A stretch of 64,000 nt of DNA from Strobilurus pachycystidiatus (taxonomy: Eukaryota > Basidiomycota > Agaricomycetes > Agaricales > Physalacriaceae). How positions within the stretch are numbered: the first letter of the stretch is position 1; each line of letters opens with the position of its first letter. Location of the stretch: assembly GCA_019915135.1 (NCBI GenBank), contig JAHLMK010000034.1, positions 1 through 64,000 of the forward strand. The letters run 5' to 3'. The translations under genes were made by a program, and so were the position numbers. Under the pieces are notes generated by a model. The model saw only the letters and a list, made by a program, of their open reading frames with translations. It made no database searches and was not told the DNA's origin. Below, piece after piece: positions 12,580 through 23,844 of the stretch.

Positions 12580-14401
12580 GTCTCTTTCGTTCACTCCTTT
12601 GTTGTCACTCTTTCTGTTGAGAGAGACCAAAGGTGATGGATGGACGAGTTCAAGAATATTGCCGTCGGCGATCATACCCCGTCGTGTATCAAATGTCACC
12701 TGCGACACGTTGGGGCCCGACCCAGACTGATTCAATTGTCGACCGAGCCCGTTTGATAACTGCACTCTACATCGCCACGTTTGAAATGAGCGGGTCGCGA
12801 CGATCCCGTGCCGTGTAAGTATTATTGATTGATTGTTTACCATCGTCTGTTCACAGCAACACCTCGTCCGTTCTCCAGTCGTGAGTTATGAACGATACAC
12901 GATACTACACACCTACGAGTGAGGTGAAAGTCAGATAACATGACGGACTTGGAGGACCACTTGCGTTCTGATGGATGCAATATTGAAATGAATAGCCTTG
13001 CTGCAAGAATTTCGATGGAACCTTGGGATGTATCGGCACTACAAGTAGCTCGCTTGCGATCATCTGCACGAGACGCTGTATGTAGTCTCGAAACCAAACT
13101 CAACGATGTGTGAAGACAATCGTTCACACCTCTCCCAACTCCCAAATCGGCTCGGCCTTGCCGATCAATACAATTCTTATTCAATAAGAACAAACACTGC
13201 GCCTTTTCTCCTCCGAGTCCTCGGTTCGGAACAAGCCCTATGGTGGACTCAGGAAGAGATCACATAGAGATCGTCCTCTCAGAGCATCAGACGTAAAAAT
13301 ATCAGTTAGCCCTCGAGTGAAATCCTCTGAATTCAAAAGCAGAAACCCGACAACACTCAGTTCATCAGAAACACGAAGAGTATCCGATCTCGTTGACTCA
13401 CCCGCGGTGGAGGATTCTTGCTTTCAGTAATTACTGCGATTCATTGTGCACAATCTGCTTCTACGAATGATGCTAACCCGGAACCGAATTTAAAAGTCTT
13501 ATCTGCCAGTGAGCTGTAGAAGTGTAGCCCATCACTTCGAGTGACCACCTTCTCCTCTCGGGCCTTTCTTGATTATCAGATGGCGTGAAATGTCCCCACC
13601 GCGTGGCTCGTCTGCCGATATTTTGCAGTCTCTTATGAACAGACGCTGACACTAGTTATCTGCTGGCCCGGCTTTGGTCTAAGCCTCCGGCCTATACTGA
13701 CGACGGCAAGCGTGTAGGGTTTATATTTTGTGTCTGCTAGTGAGCCTCAGTCACTCAGTCATTTTGGCCCTTGGAACAGGGTGCTTTCTTTTTGGGGACT
13801 CCCCGGGGACGCCACATTCAGTATCTCTATAAAACATGATCGACGGACCGGGGACGTTGGCTAAGGCCCGGTGAGTCAGGCCATGCTGTTGAACTCCACA
13901 ATGTCTGGGAAGAGAAACAAACACCAGTATCCTTCAGATGCGACGATCCATCAGGCAGTGCTGCCAGCAGTCACCATCAGATCACCTTCCAGCAATCCCC
14001 GAGAGAAGCATCAGGGTAGAAACAAACTAATACACCATCTATGTTCGTGCAGTGGGGACAAACACCCACAAATGACAATCAATTGTGGTCATTTCGGAGA
14101 TCGATATCTCGCGTCCGCCATGCCAGATTCAAATCTGATTCTGCTGAATGCGCGTGTAACACGATGTTTGCACAGTCTGGCTCAAATAGACGCCCGTCAT
14201 TTGAAGGGTCTTGAATATCGCCCACCTCATGAGAATGCCGGCAAGGATTTGCGCACTCGATGAGATGCATAACCAATGTAAGTTCCTCGCGACGGAGGCT
14301 CAAGTGGGGCCTAAGCATCTGCTGCCCATGGAGCAAAACCTACACGGTTGATTACTGATTAATCTCTGACGGCGCAGACAAAAGCAATCAGAACGTGATT
14401 T
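12580..14401. other. Intergenic region, nothing supported
   Basis: Several open frames on both strands (for example 12837-13193 minus and 13871-14263 plus) lack domains and splice-consistent neighbours. I see no RNA gene or repeat here. Confidence 0.4.
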
Positions 14402-15747
14402 TCATCCTGGCGGTGTACATGTATAGAAATTACGATAATCTGGATCCATACGCGATCCGGTGAGCGTTAGCTTCTTGTACGGAAGCGGACTGTGAAATAA
14501 TATGATGTGCTTCATCTGGCGGTACCGCTGAAAGAGATTATCCCTATAACGAGCAGCCGGCAGACGGAGCTGCTTATTCGTCAAGGGACGACACAAGTCC
14601 ACAAACTGAACCAACGCCTCGCTCATCGTGGGACGCCTCAACGGCTCATCTTGCACCATGCTATCAAGAAGGGGGCGAAGGAAATGCAATGGTGGATATT
14701 CATACTTCGAAATGGGACAGCATCAGTGATTGTCAAGTTGCCATCGAGCATGTACATACAATTTCTAGTTTCTTCCGTAATGCCATGCCCAAAGCATAAA
14801 CATCCGCGGGGAACGGATTGTGTGGCTTCGTGGTGTTATGCCTGTCCTCGGGGTAAAACTGGAACCCGTCCGTTTGGGGAAGACAAGGCTGTGACGCTGG
14901 TGCAATGCAGGGATCGAATCGACGTGATTCACCGAAATCGATGACATAGTACCTGGGCCAACATTCGGTTCGTGTGATGTGCCTCGCGGAGCCGGTGTGG
15001 TTTGTTTTCCTATCGTGATCTACAGGGTGATGTCCTTTGGGATAGAGTCTTGTTCCATCCATCATAAAATTGTATGGATGGATATCTCTGTTCGCTATGG
15101 TCTAACGTTCTTTAACTACAATGAAAAAAAAGCCGACGTACATATGAGCAATGAAGTGTTTGTGCATGAACTCGCAAGCCTAGAAGATAGGGAATCAAAA
15201 GAAAAGAGTAGATTTGGCCCGAGACTGACGATGTACCTCCAGTATTTGGCGTACAGCATCAATTAATTCCGCCACGTTATCGAATGTCGGATGGTGCCAG
15301 TCTCGTAAGCGCGGCATCACAACAATATCGATTGATTCGTCCAGCGGAGAATGAAGGACTTCCAAAATGGGTACGCAATGATTGAGAGGATCTCCGAGAA
15401 GGTTCAGATCTGAGAAGTACAGCCCAATCTCGAGTTCGTCGGTACGATCCTGACGTGAGATGCACTTGAACATAACAGGTTTTTTGTCATGTGCCCGAAT
15501 GGCATCCATTACCATTATAGTCTAGTTCGGTTTGTTCAGAAACTTGTACAGATAGCGACAGCCTCACCGGGTACGTGGCGCGATTATTCAAGTCAAGGGT
15601 GCTCACTCCTCTACCTTTCCACTGGCCCCACTTCCACTTCGAGTCGGGATGGAACTTGTCGCGGAGTACATAGCCGTGTGAATGAAGCAGTTGTTGGTGA
15701 TCGAACCAGAATTGTTCGGGATTGTAAGGTGTAGTGGGAGGAGTCAT
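14402..15747 (-). CDS. Agaricomycete protein-kinase-like protein with HRD changed to HID
   Basis: Five exons (15747-15568, 15521-15237, 15179-15142, 15087-14760, 14704-14402) give 377 residues. It matches a compact kinase family common in mushroom-forming fungi: an N-terminal 'HGYVLRDKFHP', then 'MDAIRAHDKKPVMFKC' with the candidate ATP lysine at K79, 'DPLNHCVPILEVL', 'IDIVVMPRL', 'EFMHKHFIAH', the catalytic loop, 'YYVIDFGESRRFDP' (DFG at 218-220), 'NPFPADVYALGMALRK' and 'MVQDEPLRRPTMSEAL'. No Gly-rich loop is obvious. The catalytic loop reads H-I-D-x4-N (167-174): the usual Arg of HRD is Ile, but the catalytic Asp169, Asn174 and DFG Asp218 remain, so the enzyme may be active without activation-loop phosphorylation control. 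Substrate unknown. Shares a 291-bp divergent promoter with the next gene. Confidence 0.9.
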
Positions 15748-16038
15748 CGTGAACCGTGATGGTTCGAAAAAGAGACGGCTCGGCAATAGCCGGATGATCG
15801 GCGCCTGTTTTCACCCTCTCTGATCTCATCAACATCGCCGTTCCCCGATTCCGAGTCACTTTACCATTTTCTCTCCGTCGAACCACTGTGCACGTTTGCG
15901 ACACATGTACTCATCATAATAGCTGTAAAAGTTCCCACATATCCCGTCAAATGATAAGCGCCGCCGATGACTTAAAAGGCTGGTCTTTCGACTGCCTATG
16001 GACCCAACAATTCCTCTCTTTCCCCTTCTCCTTCCGTC
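15748..16038. promoter_or_regulatory. Short divergent promoter between kinase and disordered-protein genes
   Basis: Only 291 bp separate the two start codons, which point away from each other, so the two genes must share or overlap their control region. I see no clear TATA box on either side. Confidence 0.5.
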
Positions 16039-17733
16039 ATGACTTCCTCACAGTCAAACGTTGATCAGAAAGTCAAGAAATCCTTGAGACCTAGCCAAAA
16101 CCTTGTGGCCGGCGACACTCACCTTGCCACTTCTTTGAATACTTACGGTGCAGGTGCCCATCAGTGGAACCCCGAGGACAAACAGAGATCTCGCAATCGA
16201 ATAAACACGTACTGTCACCATAGCTCTATTGCATTCGATTGTGCAGCTTAACATCAGACAGGGCGTACGATCTCATGGAGATTGTGCACAATGCCGAAGA
16301 AAGTAGTAGCCCCATCGACAAAGCAAAATTAATCAAGAACTCCCGGGAGTACTTGAAAGAATCTGCAGCTGCAGAGGATCAGACCCATGTTAGCCGTAAC
16401 CTAGTCCACATTGTTAAATCAGGCTCATTTTTACTGTTCATGCTAGCGTGCAAGCAAGAGCAACAAGACCATATCAGTATCTATTCTCAAGAGTGGTGAG
16501 CATCAGTTAGATTGAAAAGACTCCTTTCTTATTTATCCCTGAAAAATTCAGACCCACAATTCACTAGCAAGACTTCCCGGTAAGCAAGGACCCCTTATCT
16601 GTAGTCGAGTTTTTGCATAATGCAACATTCAGGGATAGAAGGGAGTATCTCGTGAGTGCTTACTAGCTTCCCTCTGATTGAGACTCACCAGATCAGACTG
16701 CTAAAGCAAAGAGCTCTCGTGTTCAAGATGATATTGAGGGCAGATCTATTGAGCCTCCAGTGCCCGACACTCGGTTTGTGGTGCAGCTTGTTGTTATATA
16801 TAAACTCACCATGTCCCTTGAGTAGTCAAGCCCCTCGTGGCTTTCATATCGCAACAACCACTTCCGCTGATGCTCACTCATCTGGTTCAGACAAAAGTGC
16901 AGTAGGCCCTCGCACCAGTGGAGAGTCTGCGCTGTACGTACTTTCATTTTTCAATGCGATACTGTTATGATAAACTACAACAGCTCTGGTCAGCTACATC
17001 ATAGTGTGCCACATGGCCCAGGCAGTATGCCGCAATCCGCAGTGTATTCCTCGGGCTCACAGCCCCAAGGACACCCTCAGAGTCAGCCATACTCACATCC
17101 CTATGGCCACCTGCCAGCGCAAAGCCCCCATCAGCCTCAGATGGCACACGGGGCAGGACCGGCAGGTTATGGACAGCCGAGCTACTCTTACGCCAATCCC
17201 GGATATCCAGCGCAACCTACTCATCATGGGCAACAACCTCTCCTACCAGGCCAGCCATATCATGGAAGCCAACAGCAACCTAACAGAGCTGGTCCACCCC
17301 ACAATTTTGCCAGGGGCCTGGAACACTATGATACTCAGAGCGAGCAGCCGTTTGACCCATATGCTCAGCAGCAACAGGACCAGGCATACAACACTCAGCC
17401 ACTGCCCAGCCACCGGATGCAACACGGGAACCAGCCTCGACCTGGAGGTATGATGCCACCCCATGTTTTTTCCAGGGACCCGGGATACTACAGTGAGGCT
17501 CAGGATGAACAGCCTTTTAACCCATATCAGAGCAGTGTGCAGGAGCACAACCAGGAGTACAACCCCTACTACGAAGATTATGGTAGTGCTAGCTACTATG
17601 CGTCATCTTCCCGTGGGCAACATCAACACCAGCAAGTTCCCCGTAGGTATCTCTTTTTGTCTTGGGCCCTCACTCACTGATGCACTGTATAGGTAAAAAA
17701 CGTGATTCTCGTAGAGCGCCGCCTCCCCACTGA
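16039..17733 (+). CDS. Hypothetical protein with Q/Y/P-rich prion-like C-terminal half
   Basis: Eight exons (16039-16208, 16247-16495, 16569-16580, 16633-16651, 16697-16773, 16826-16933, 16984-17642, 17693-17733) give 444 residues. Two exons are tiny (12 and 19 nt), yet frames and splice signals agree throughout. The first ~140 residues are helical and charged, with 'IDKAKLIKNSREYLKES' and a hydrophobic patch 'FLLFMLACKQEQQ'. From about residue 205 the protein is disordered and rich in Gln, Tyr, Pro, Ser and His. Within it a ~35-residue unit is duplicated ('PPHNFARG...EQPFDPY' and 'PPHVFSRD...EQPFNPY'). The C terminus is basic ('RKKRDSRRAPPPH'). I do not recognise the family. Composition resembles proteins that condense or bind RNA, but that is inference only. 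The 12-nt exon is the least certain part of the model. Confidence 0.75.
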
Positions 17734-20419
17734 GCTGTTTGACCAAATCATTGCTGGAATGATTCATCACGACTTTGAGATTTTTTTCTCCTATTTCCGT
17801 CTTTCTTACATGTCTACTATGCCTATGTCTTATCCTAGAGTCTCTCTTACTCTTTCCGTTCTCTTGTCTCCTCCCTTTTATAGTCTGATCTCTGGTGTCT
17901 AATACTTGTTGACATTGGTCATGATCAATAAAGTTTTTGACATGAATGAAGTTCTTTGTGATGATGATATTGCATCGTTTGCGACCTTACGACAGCGACT
18001 CTACTCTGCTCATCGTCATTTACGAGTTTTTTGGAAGCATCATCGTTGGGAATCTCTAGCCTCTCGACTGGCACTGAGTAAGTGACGAACTCTTTCGCTA
18101 CGGTTTACAGGTGTGCAGGACCTCAGACGCAACGCATTGCCATCCCCTCAGGTGCATGAGAGACGTACCCCCAAACTTCCCTCACAGTGTCATTCGATCA
18201 CGCATGCGCACTGTGAGTCCAAACGTCCCAGATACACAGCCCAACAGCCTCTGCCACGGCGGTCCTATTCGAAGTTATCGGAGGATAGGCAACTCGGATT
18301 GACTTCTCCGCATATATCTTCGTATCCCGACTTTCGGTCAGTAAGCTTTAGGTAGAATGACCATGTTTCACAATCTCGCACTGGACCCGTGCCCGCGGCC
18401 CGGGAAGCCCTCAAAAGCCGCCTTCGAGCCATCACTCATCCAGCCTTATTCAAATCGCGGGTAAGGATTCCTGAGGGCTAGTTCTCGCATGCAGATCAGA
18501 GTCGGCGACAGCAGAGAAGAACACCGAAAGAAGCGACATCTTACATAGATGTCCCCAGTCGTCCCCAGTCGTTGAACCAAACATAGCCTGACACCCGCGA
18601 CTGTGAGATCAGTAGCGAGCAGCGAAAGCATCGCGCTTAAAGACCATGAGCGACCACCATTAAGTCAGACCACGAGAGTGTATCGTCGACGGATGAATAG
18701 GCTGTAAAACGAGTCAGGCTTCAGTAAGCGGTGGCGGTACTTTGTTCACTGTTCTTGCAGAATTCCACATGTCTAAATTCTTGAATACATGGAAGAACAA
18801 CAACCCTCAAGAGACACGTACCGACGTCGTTTCGCCTGAACACAACAGGTCTTCAAGAATAATATATCGATCTACCCGTCTGTCATTCGCAGTGTTCACA
18901 TCGAATTCTTGCTGAGCGATCGTGCAACGTCAATCAGGTGCGAATCCAAACTGGCGCTGTCTTCACGATGAGTCCACGTCATGCGAAGATCAGTCCTGGT
19001 CTGCTTACCTAGAGGCGCGAGGCCTTGGCAGGCATCACGCGAATGGAGCGTATCGACCTCGGACCAACTTCGAACCCAATCATTTGCCTTCACCATGCTC
19101 CCCATCTTTCCTGAACCCAGCACTGTCGAATAGCGTGCTGCTTAGAGACTCAGAGACGGCGGCGCAGTCGAGTATGAACCGCACCGATCCGTCACCCGAT
19201 ATTCCGTTTTTTGTTTCTTCTTCAGTGTTTCCTCCCCTCAGCTTCTTCACCCTACTCAAAGGAGGAAATCAGTAATGGTACCATGGGTTCGATACGTACC
19301 ACTGTCCGATCCTTGCAAGAAGAGAAAGCGTGAAGCGATTTCGTTGGGAACGGATGTTCTTTAAAGTTGAACGCATTTAGGGAGAAGGAAAACAGCGAAA
19401 GAGAAATACCGGAAGGTTGGCCCGATTCCAGCAAGTTACGAGGTAGTTTCTCCGATGCCAGATTCAAGTCGAGTCGAGTCCGCATTGATCGACGTGCACA
19501 CTGCAGATAGAGTGGTAGCAAAGTCGGATAGTGTCAGGTCATCAGAACTTTTAGTGATGAACCAATCAGTAAATGGGAGGAGCTCGAAGATAGAAGGGCT
19601 GACCATCATTGGTCGTCCGAGTACTAGTGGTGTTGAGCTCGAATGGCTAAGTAATACGAAGCGGCCGCCCGGGCATGAGCTACCATGACGCGAACAGGAA
19701 GGTTTCGCCGCAACGTACAAGGCGACAAAGTTGACGTATGTAAATGAGAATGAGAAAGTCCGAGTCGTGTACGCAGATAGCTTTGTTAGGGTAGGGTGCC
19801 TCGACCTGTCGTCATTCCGAAATGCCCATGGTATAGAGTCCGTAGTCCGCACAATAGCAACAACACGAGGGAGAAGACACGAGGCTTGATGGTGGACAGA
19901 AACAAGAGGATAAGGACACGAGGGCACTTATCGATGAGCCAGGAGAACACGCTTATAAGGCAAGCTTGGACAAGACAGCGGAACTGCCGCAGAGGCGGCC
20001 GCTGAGCGCTGAACACGAGTGCCTTGGACTTGCGGGGAAGAGGCAAGGTTGGGCGGGCCGGTGCCGAGATCACGATCGAATTGGGGACCTGGACCGGCGG
20101 CAAGAAAAGTAAATTAAAACAGTTTTGTCTGCAACCACATTCTGCGATGGAAACAAGTGATCGGACGACGGTCGCGACACAACAATACGGCTGTCGCGTC
20201 GGGACGGGACAGGGAGGCGGGAAGGGCAGGCGACACGGTGAGATCCGAGAGCCGAAATCGAACGACAAAGGTAAGCAAAGTGGCTGATGGGCTTACCCTT
20301 TCCGTTACCCTTCTCTCTTTCACACCCAACAGCTGTTTTGATTCCTTCCATGGCTGTATAGGCGACGACGTCTTTATCGCATCCTGTGATCGAGACTCTC
20401 TTCCACCTTCACGACCACC
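17734..20419. other. Intergenic region, possible 5' UTR intron at its right end
   Basis: No gene is supported between 17.7 and 20.2 kb; open frames on both strands look random. Just before the gene at 20420 there is a good donor (GTAAGC at 20270) and acceptor (TAG ending at 20361), which would fit a 92-nt intron in the 5' UTR. Confidence 0.35.
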
Positions 20420-21331
20420 ATGAGCTCCTCCAGTGCCAGCAGCACCGACGACGAGCATTGGAGCGCGAGCGGGAGCGAGCAGCACCAAGAGGAGGACGAC
20501 GACGGTCGGGAGGACGGGTGGCATCGCATCCCATCAGGCGACTGGTGGCGCACATCGTACTCGGCCGTCTCGTGGGCGTACAGCACCACCACCGCCAAGA
20601 TCGCCAAATTGCCGTACACGCTGACCAGCGCCACGACCACCACCGACGAGCCAGCCGTCGAGCTCAACGACACCCTGCCCGGCGTGCGCGGCGCCCTCGG
20701 TGTCCTCTCCAAGTACGAGTGCGACGTCGGGTTCCAGGTCCCTCCCGACGTGCCGCCCAGTGCGGCCGCGGCACGCATCGCAGAAGCGTACGAAGACGTT
20801 TTGGTAGACTTGTTCAGCGGGATCTCGCCTTCCTGCTCCTCCCAATCATCCTCATCCGCCCGTTCGTCGCCCAGCCCTACACCGACCCCGGCGCCCAGCA
20901 CGCCCCTAAACCCTTCAGCGCACACGTTTGTGCCGTCGCACCCAATGATCAGGCTCCGCAAAGACGACCAAGGCTTCTACCTCGGCGTCGACGAGCTTCC
21001 GTTCCAGCCGTTCGACGACGACGATCCGTTCGTGGTCAAGCCGGACAAGGCGCAGCGGAAGAAGGATCTTTTTGAGGCGCTGACCAGGGCAGAGACGACG
21101 CGGAAGCGGAATAGCGGCGGGTGGATGGACACAAATGGGTGGATAGACGTCAATCCCGCACCCGTGCCCAGGGATCCGAAGCCGACGGTCAGGAAGCATC
21201 GCCCGCGCAATAAGCAGCGCGTACACCATCAGCACCATCCACCGCCACCGCCCCCGCCACCAGCAGCAGCCATGTACAATCCGTACTTGATGCCGCCGCA
21301 GTTTGTCTTTGCGGGCAGGAGGATGTGGTGA
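20420..21331 (+). CDS. Intronless hypothetical protein, acidic N terminus and poly-Pro C terminus
   Basis: A single open frame of 303 residues with higher GC than its surroundings and strong third-position GC. The N terminus is Ser/Glu/Asp-rich. The middle has Trp/Tyr-rich segments ('DGWHRIPSGDWWRTSYSAV'), an ordered block 'VRGALGVLSKYECDVGFQVP' and 'RIAEAYEDVLVDLFSGI'. A Ser/Pro/Thr linker leads to 'MIRLRKDDQGFYLGVDELPF', then a basic helix 'PDKAQRKKDLFEALTRAETT' and a tail with His-rich and eight-Pro runs ending 'YNPYLMPPQFVFAGRRMW'. I do not recognise the family. The ATG at 20420 sits in a good context (CCACCATGA) and is the first in frame. The plus-2 and minus frames over the same region are also long, a by-product of high GC. 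Confidence 0.8.
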   Translation: MSSSSASSTDDEHWSASGSEQHQEEDDDGREDGWHRIPSGDWWRTSYSAVSWAYSTTTAKIAKLPYTLTSATTTTDEPAVELNDTLPGVRGALGVLSKYECDVGFQVPPDVPPSAAAARIAEAYEDVLVDLFSGISPSCSSQSSSSARSSPSPTPTPAPSTPLNPSAHTFVPSHPMIRLRKDDQGFYLGVDELPFQPFDDDDPFVVKPDKAQRKKDLFEALTRAETTRKRNSGGWMDTNGWIDVNPAPVPRDPKPTVRKHRPRNKQRVHHQHHPPPPPPPPAAAMYNPYLMPPQFVFAGRRMW

Positions 21332-21698
21332 CCATCGCTCGGCACTATTTTTTGTGGCGATCTGGAGTAGGATGATTCATGGCGATTTCATATGACTCAC
21401 AGCCAACGCGCTCGCAACGATGCCCACCCAAAACCCCAACCACTTATGCCTTTAGTTTACGAAACCCCCACATATGCTTTCTTGCTCTTTTGCTTTGTTA
21501 TCTGTAATTGTGTACGATGTAGTACCCCCCAGTTATATGTGTTTGTACTGTACCAAAAATGAGGAATCTTTACCTTTTAGTCTTTCATCCAGGTATCGCA
21601 CTCGTGTTCCTTGACCACTGTCCAGTGTACGGTCGCAGTGCACATCGGGCTCTGTAATCCTGAGAACAATGAAACGTGCGCCACAGTTGGCAGTCACC
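21332..21698. other. 3' flank of the intronless gene and tRNA 5' flank
   Basis: No gene seen. The bases directly upstream of the tRNA show no similarity to the 5' flank of the identical copy at 11.1 kb. Confidence 0.4.
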
Positions 21699-21770
21699 GG
21701 CCGCCTGGCGAAATGGCATCGCGTCTGACTACGAATCAGGAGATTGCAGGTTCGACCCCTGCGGTGGTCA
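21699..21770 (+). tRNA. tRNA-Arg (anticodon ACG), second identical copy
   Basis: Same 72-nt cloverleaf as the minus-strand gene at 11094-11165: acceptor GGCCGCC/GGTGGTC, anticodon loop CTACGAA, T loop TTCGACC, discriminator A, no intron. A T5 tract at 21791-21795 is the likely Pol III stop. Open frames that run through this gene are spurious. Confidence 0.96.
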
Positions 21771-22055
21771 CTTTCATGAATTGCATGTTGTTTTTGATAT
21801 TTATGCCTCTGCTGGGCAGACAAGTCACAACTCATTGTCTAGCTCTGACCAATGAGTCTAAGTCTTGCGATATGATATATCGATTACCAGCCAGCCTTCT
21901 TCCAGATAGGGCGGTCCTATATACTGTCTGCCTCCTCAACGCATCGGAAAAGTTACTGTTACTGAGTTACTAGCTGAAGGCCTGAATATCGAGCCAAATA
22001 ACGAACAGTACAGCATCGGGATTGAGAGATCTTCACAATTGCTTTTGTATGTAAG

Positions 22056-23844
22056 CTAACTCCAGTTGGTCGCAACGGCGACATTACCATAGGCATTGCT
22101 GGTCTGAGTCAAGAACCTCACTTCATCGACGCCACTCGTATCGACATCGCACATCTCCCCAAAGTTTCCTGCCTTTTTCTGCATATCAACATCGACGTAC
22201 GTGCCGAAACTCTCCAAGGGACATGTCGCTCCAGGCCCACTCGAGCATCCTGGTATTGGCACGGGTGCGTTATTGACACGGACACGAACGTAGGAGGACT
22301 GATCATCGGTCAGGAGGGTGTTGATGACGTTGGCTGTGTGGTAAACGGGTCTGGAGAAGTCGATGCGGGAGCAGGTGAGACGCTCGAGCGCAACGTAGCC
22401 ACGGAATGGGACAAGGTAGGACGAGCGGAAGGTGCGATCGGGGTTGCGTTCTGTCCGAGAGAGAGGATAGATGTGAGACTTTGAGGTGTTCCAGAGGCCG
22501 AGAGCGGAGATGATAGGAGGAAGATTGTTGTCGTGCTGGACGGTAATTAGAAATGGGAGAGATTGTACAAGTTGTTCTTTGACATACGGTGAAACCCATG
22601 ATCAGTGGAGGCGGGGTGTATGTACCGTTCGCTACCGTGTTATTGGGACCAACGGCAAACAGATCAGAGATAGCCTTAACCCAAGGATAGCCGACTGTTG
22701 CAGACAGCGCGTTGCCAGGACCAGCACTGAGTCTCATTCAGTCGCATATTCGACCTTCACAAAAAAAGCAACACACCCATAATAGTAACTCAGGTCATGG
22801 GCGTACTCGTAATCCAGCCACTCGTTCTCTAATGGCAAGTATGTGAGTTAGTATCTTGAAACAAGCAGAATCAGTGGCTGAACTCGCCAGTAAACACATC
22901 GCAGAACCTCGTATCGCCATCCACTTCCGCTAAGAATCCACATAGATCTTGCATGATACCAATGTCATCCGCCGTCAGCACGAGACCATCCAAATACTTG
23001 TTGACCCGCTTTGCGATAGCTGGCCTGTAAAGGTTGCGGTACGCAGTAGCAATGTTTGAACCATTGTTCGCAGTCGCATAAGCGGGGCATGCCGCGGATG
23101 GTGTCAACGAGTCAGCGTAAGTATCGGCGACGGAATCGGGAGTGGTGATGATATTGCCGCGGTTCATGTCCGTGTCGTTCATGTAATTGCCTTGGGCGAG
23201 GTATCCACGGACGAAGAAGGTCGTCGTGTCGATGCAACGCTGCTGGCTTGCAGACCTGGTACAGTCAGATTGCTAGTCAATTATGTAGGATGGCGGAATG
23301 GCGAACCATGCAGTAAAGTTATCGCCACCCGCTGTGAAGCCGTACTTGTTGCGCAAATGCACGCCAAGTTGAAATGCCTCGGACGCCCCGGTTCCAGAAA
23401 GGAATGCCCCAGAAGAGGGAGACTACACAATCTAGTGAGATTCTGACACGTCCTGCACATTAATGGCACGCACCATATGTTGAATATCGTCTTCTGGTAT
23501 GACCCAGGATCCAAGGAATCTCAACGGCCCAAGTGCACTGAATGTCGAATTCTGGATCTTGGTGTAAAGTCCCTGCCATCCTGCTAGCGAGCCCGGCTCG
23601 GAGTAACGACTGGGAGTACATGTCAAACTGCGAGTTGTAAGTTCAGGGAAGAGACTCACGAGCCATGTCGCAAGATGTACGCTGCCTGGTCCACTACGCA
23701 ATTGTCCGGGGTGTCCATACCAATCCCATAGCGGTCCGGCGCATCAAAATAAGGGGAAGCAGGCCCAGAGTGATGCAGTGGGTTGAAGCCACTTCCCCAC
23801 GCGACCGTGGCCAATGTCAAGGTGAAAATGGGGAGCACAAACAT
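22056..23844 (-). CDS. Secreted histidine acid phosphatase / phytase-like enzyme
   Basis: Seven exons (23844-23660, 23609-23474, 23422-23307, 23255-22888, 22828-22777, 22726-22588, 22535-22056) give 491 residues. A signal peptide (residues 1 to about 17) is followed by 'NPLHHSGPASPYFDAP', as in Agaricomycete histidine acid phosphatases. The catalytic His60 lies in RHGSR (59-63) and the proton donor in HD (333-334, 'GFTHDNNLPP'). Conserved Cys occur in 'ACPAYA', 'MQDLCGF', 'RFCDVF', 'ERLTCSR' and 'IPGCSSGPGATCPL'. The usual Pro of RHGxRxP is Ser65 here. The enzyme should hydrolyse phosphate esters, possibly inositol phosphates, outside the cell. The fourth intron starts with GC (GCGAGT) rather than GT; only this choice keeps the conserved 'CDVFTENEWLDYEYAHDL' in frame. 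Several NxS/T sites suggest glycosylation. Confidence 0.93.

Noticed and set aside
18955..19000. Hammerhead-ribozyme-like GATGAG...CGAAGA stretch
   Set aside because: The conserved core CTGATGA and GAAA are not complete and the stems do not pair.
20386..21075. Long plus-strand Arg-rich frame overlapping the intronless gene
   Set aside because: High GC opens several frames here. Its Arg/Pro/His composition is that of a shadow frame, while the 20420 frame has ordered segments and a good start.
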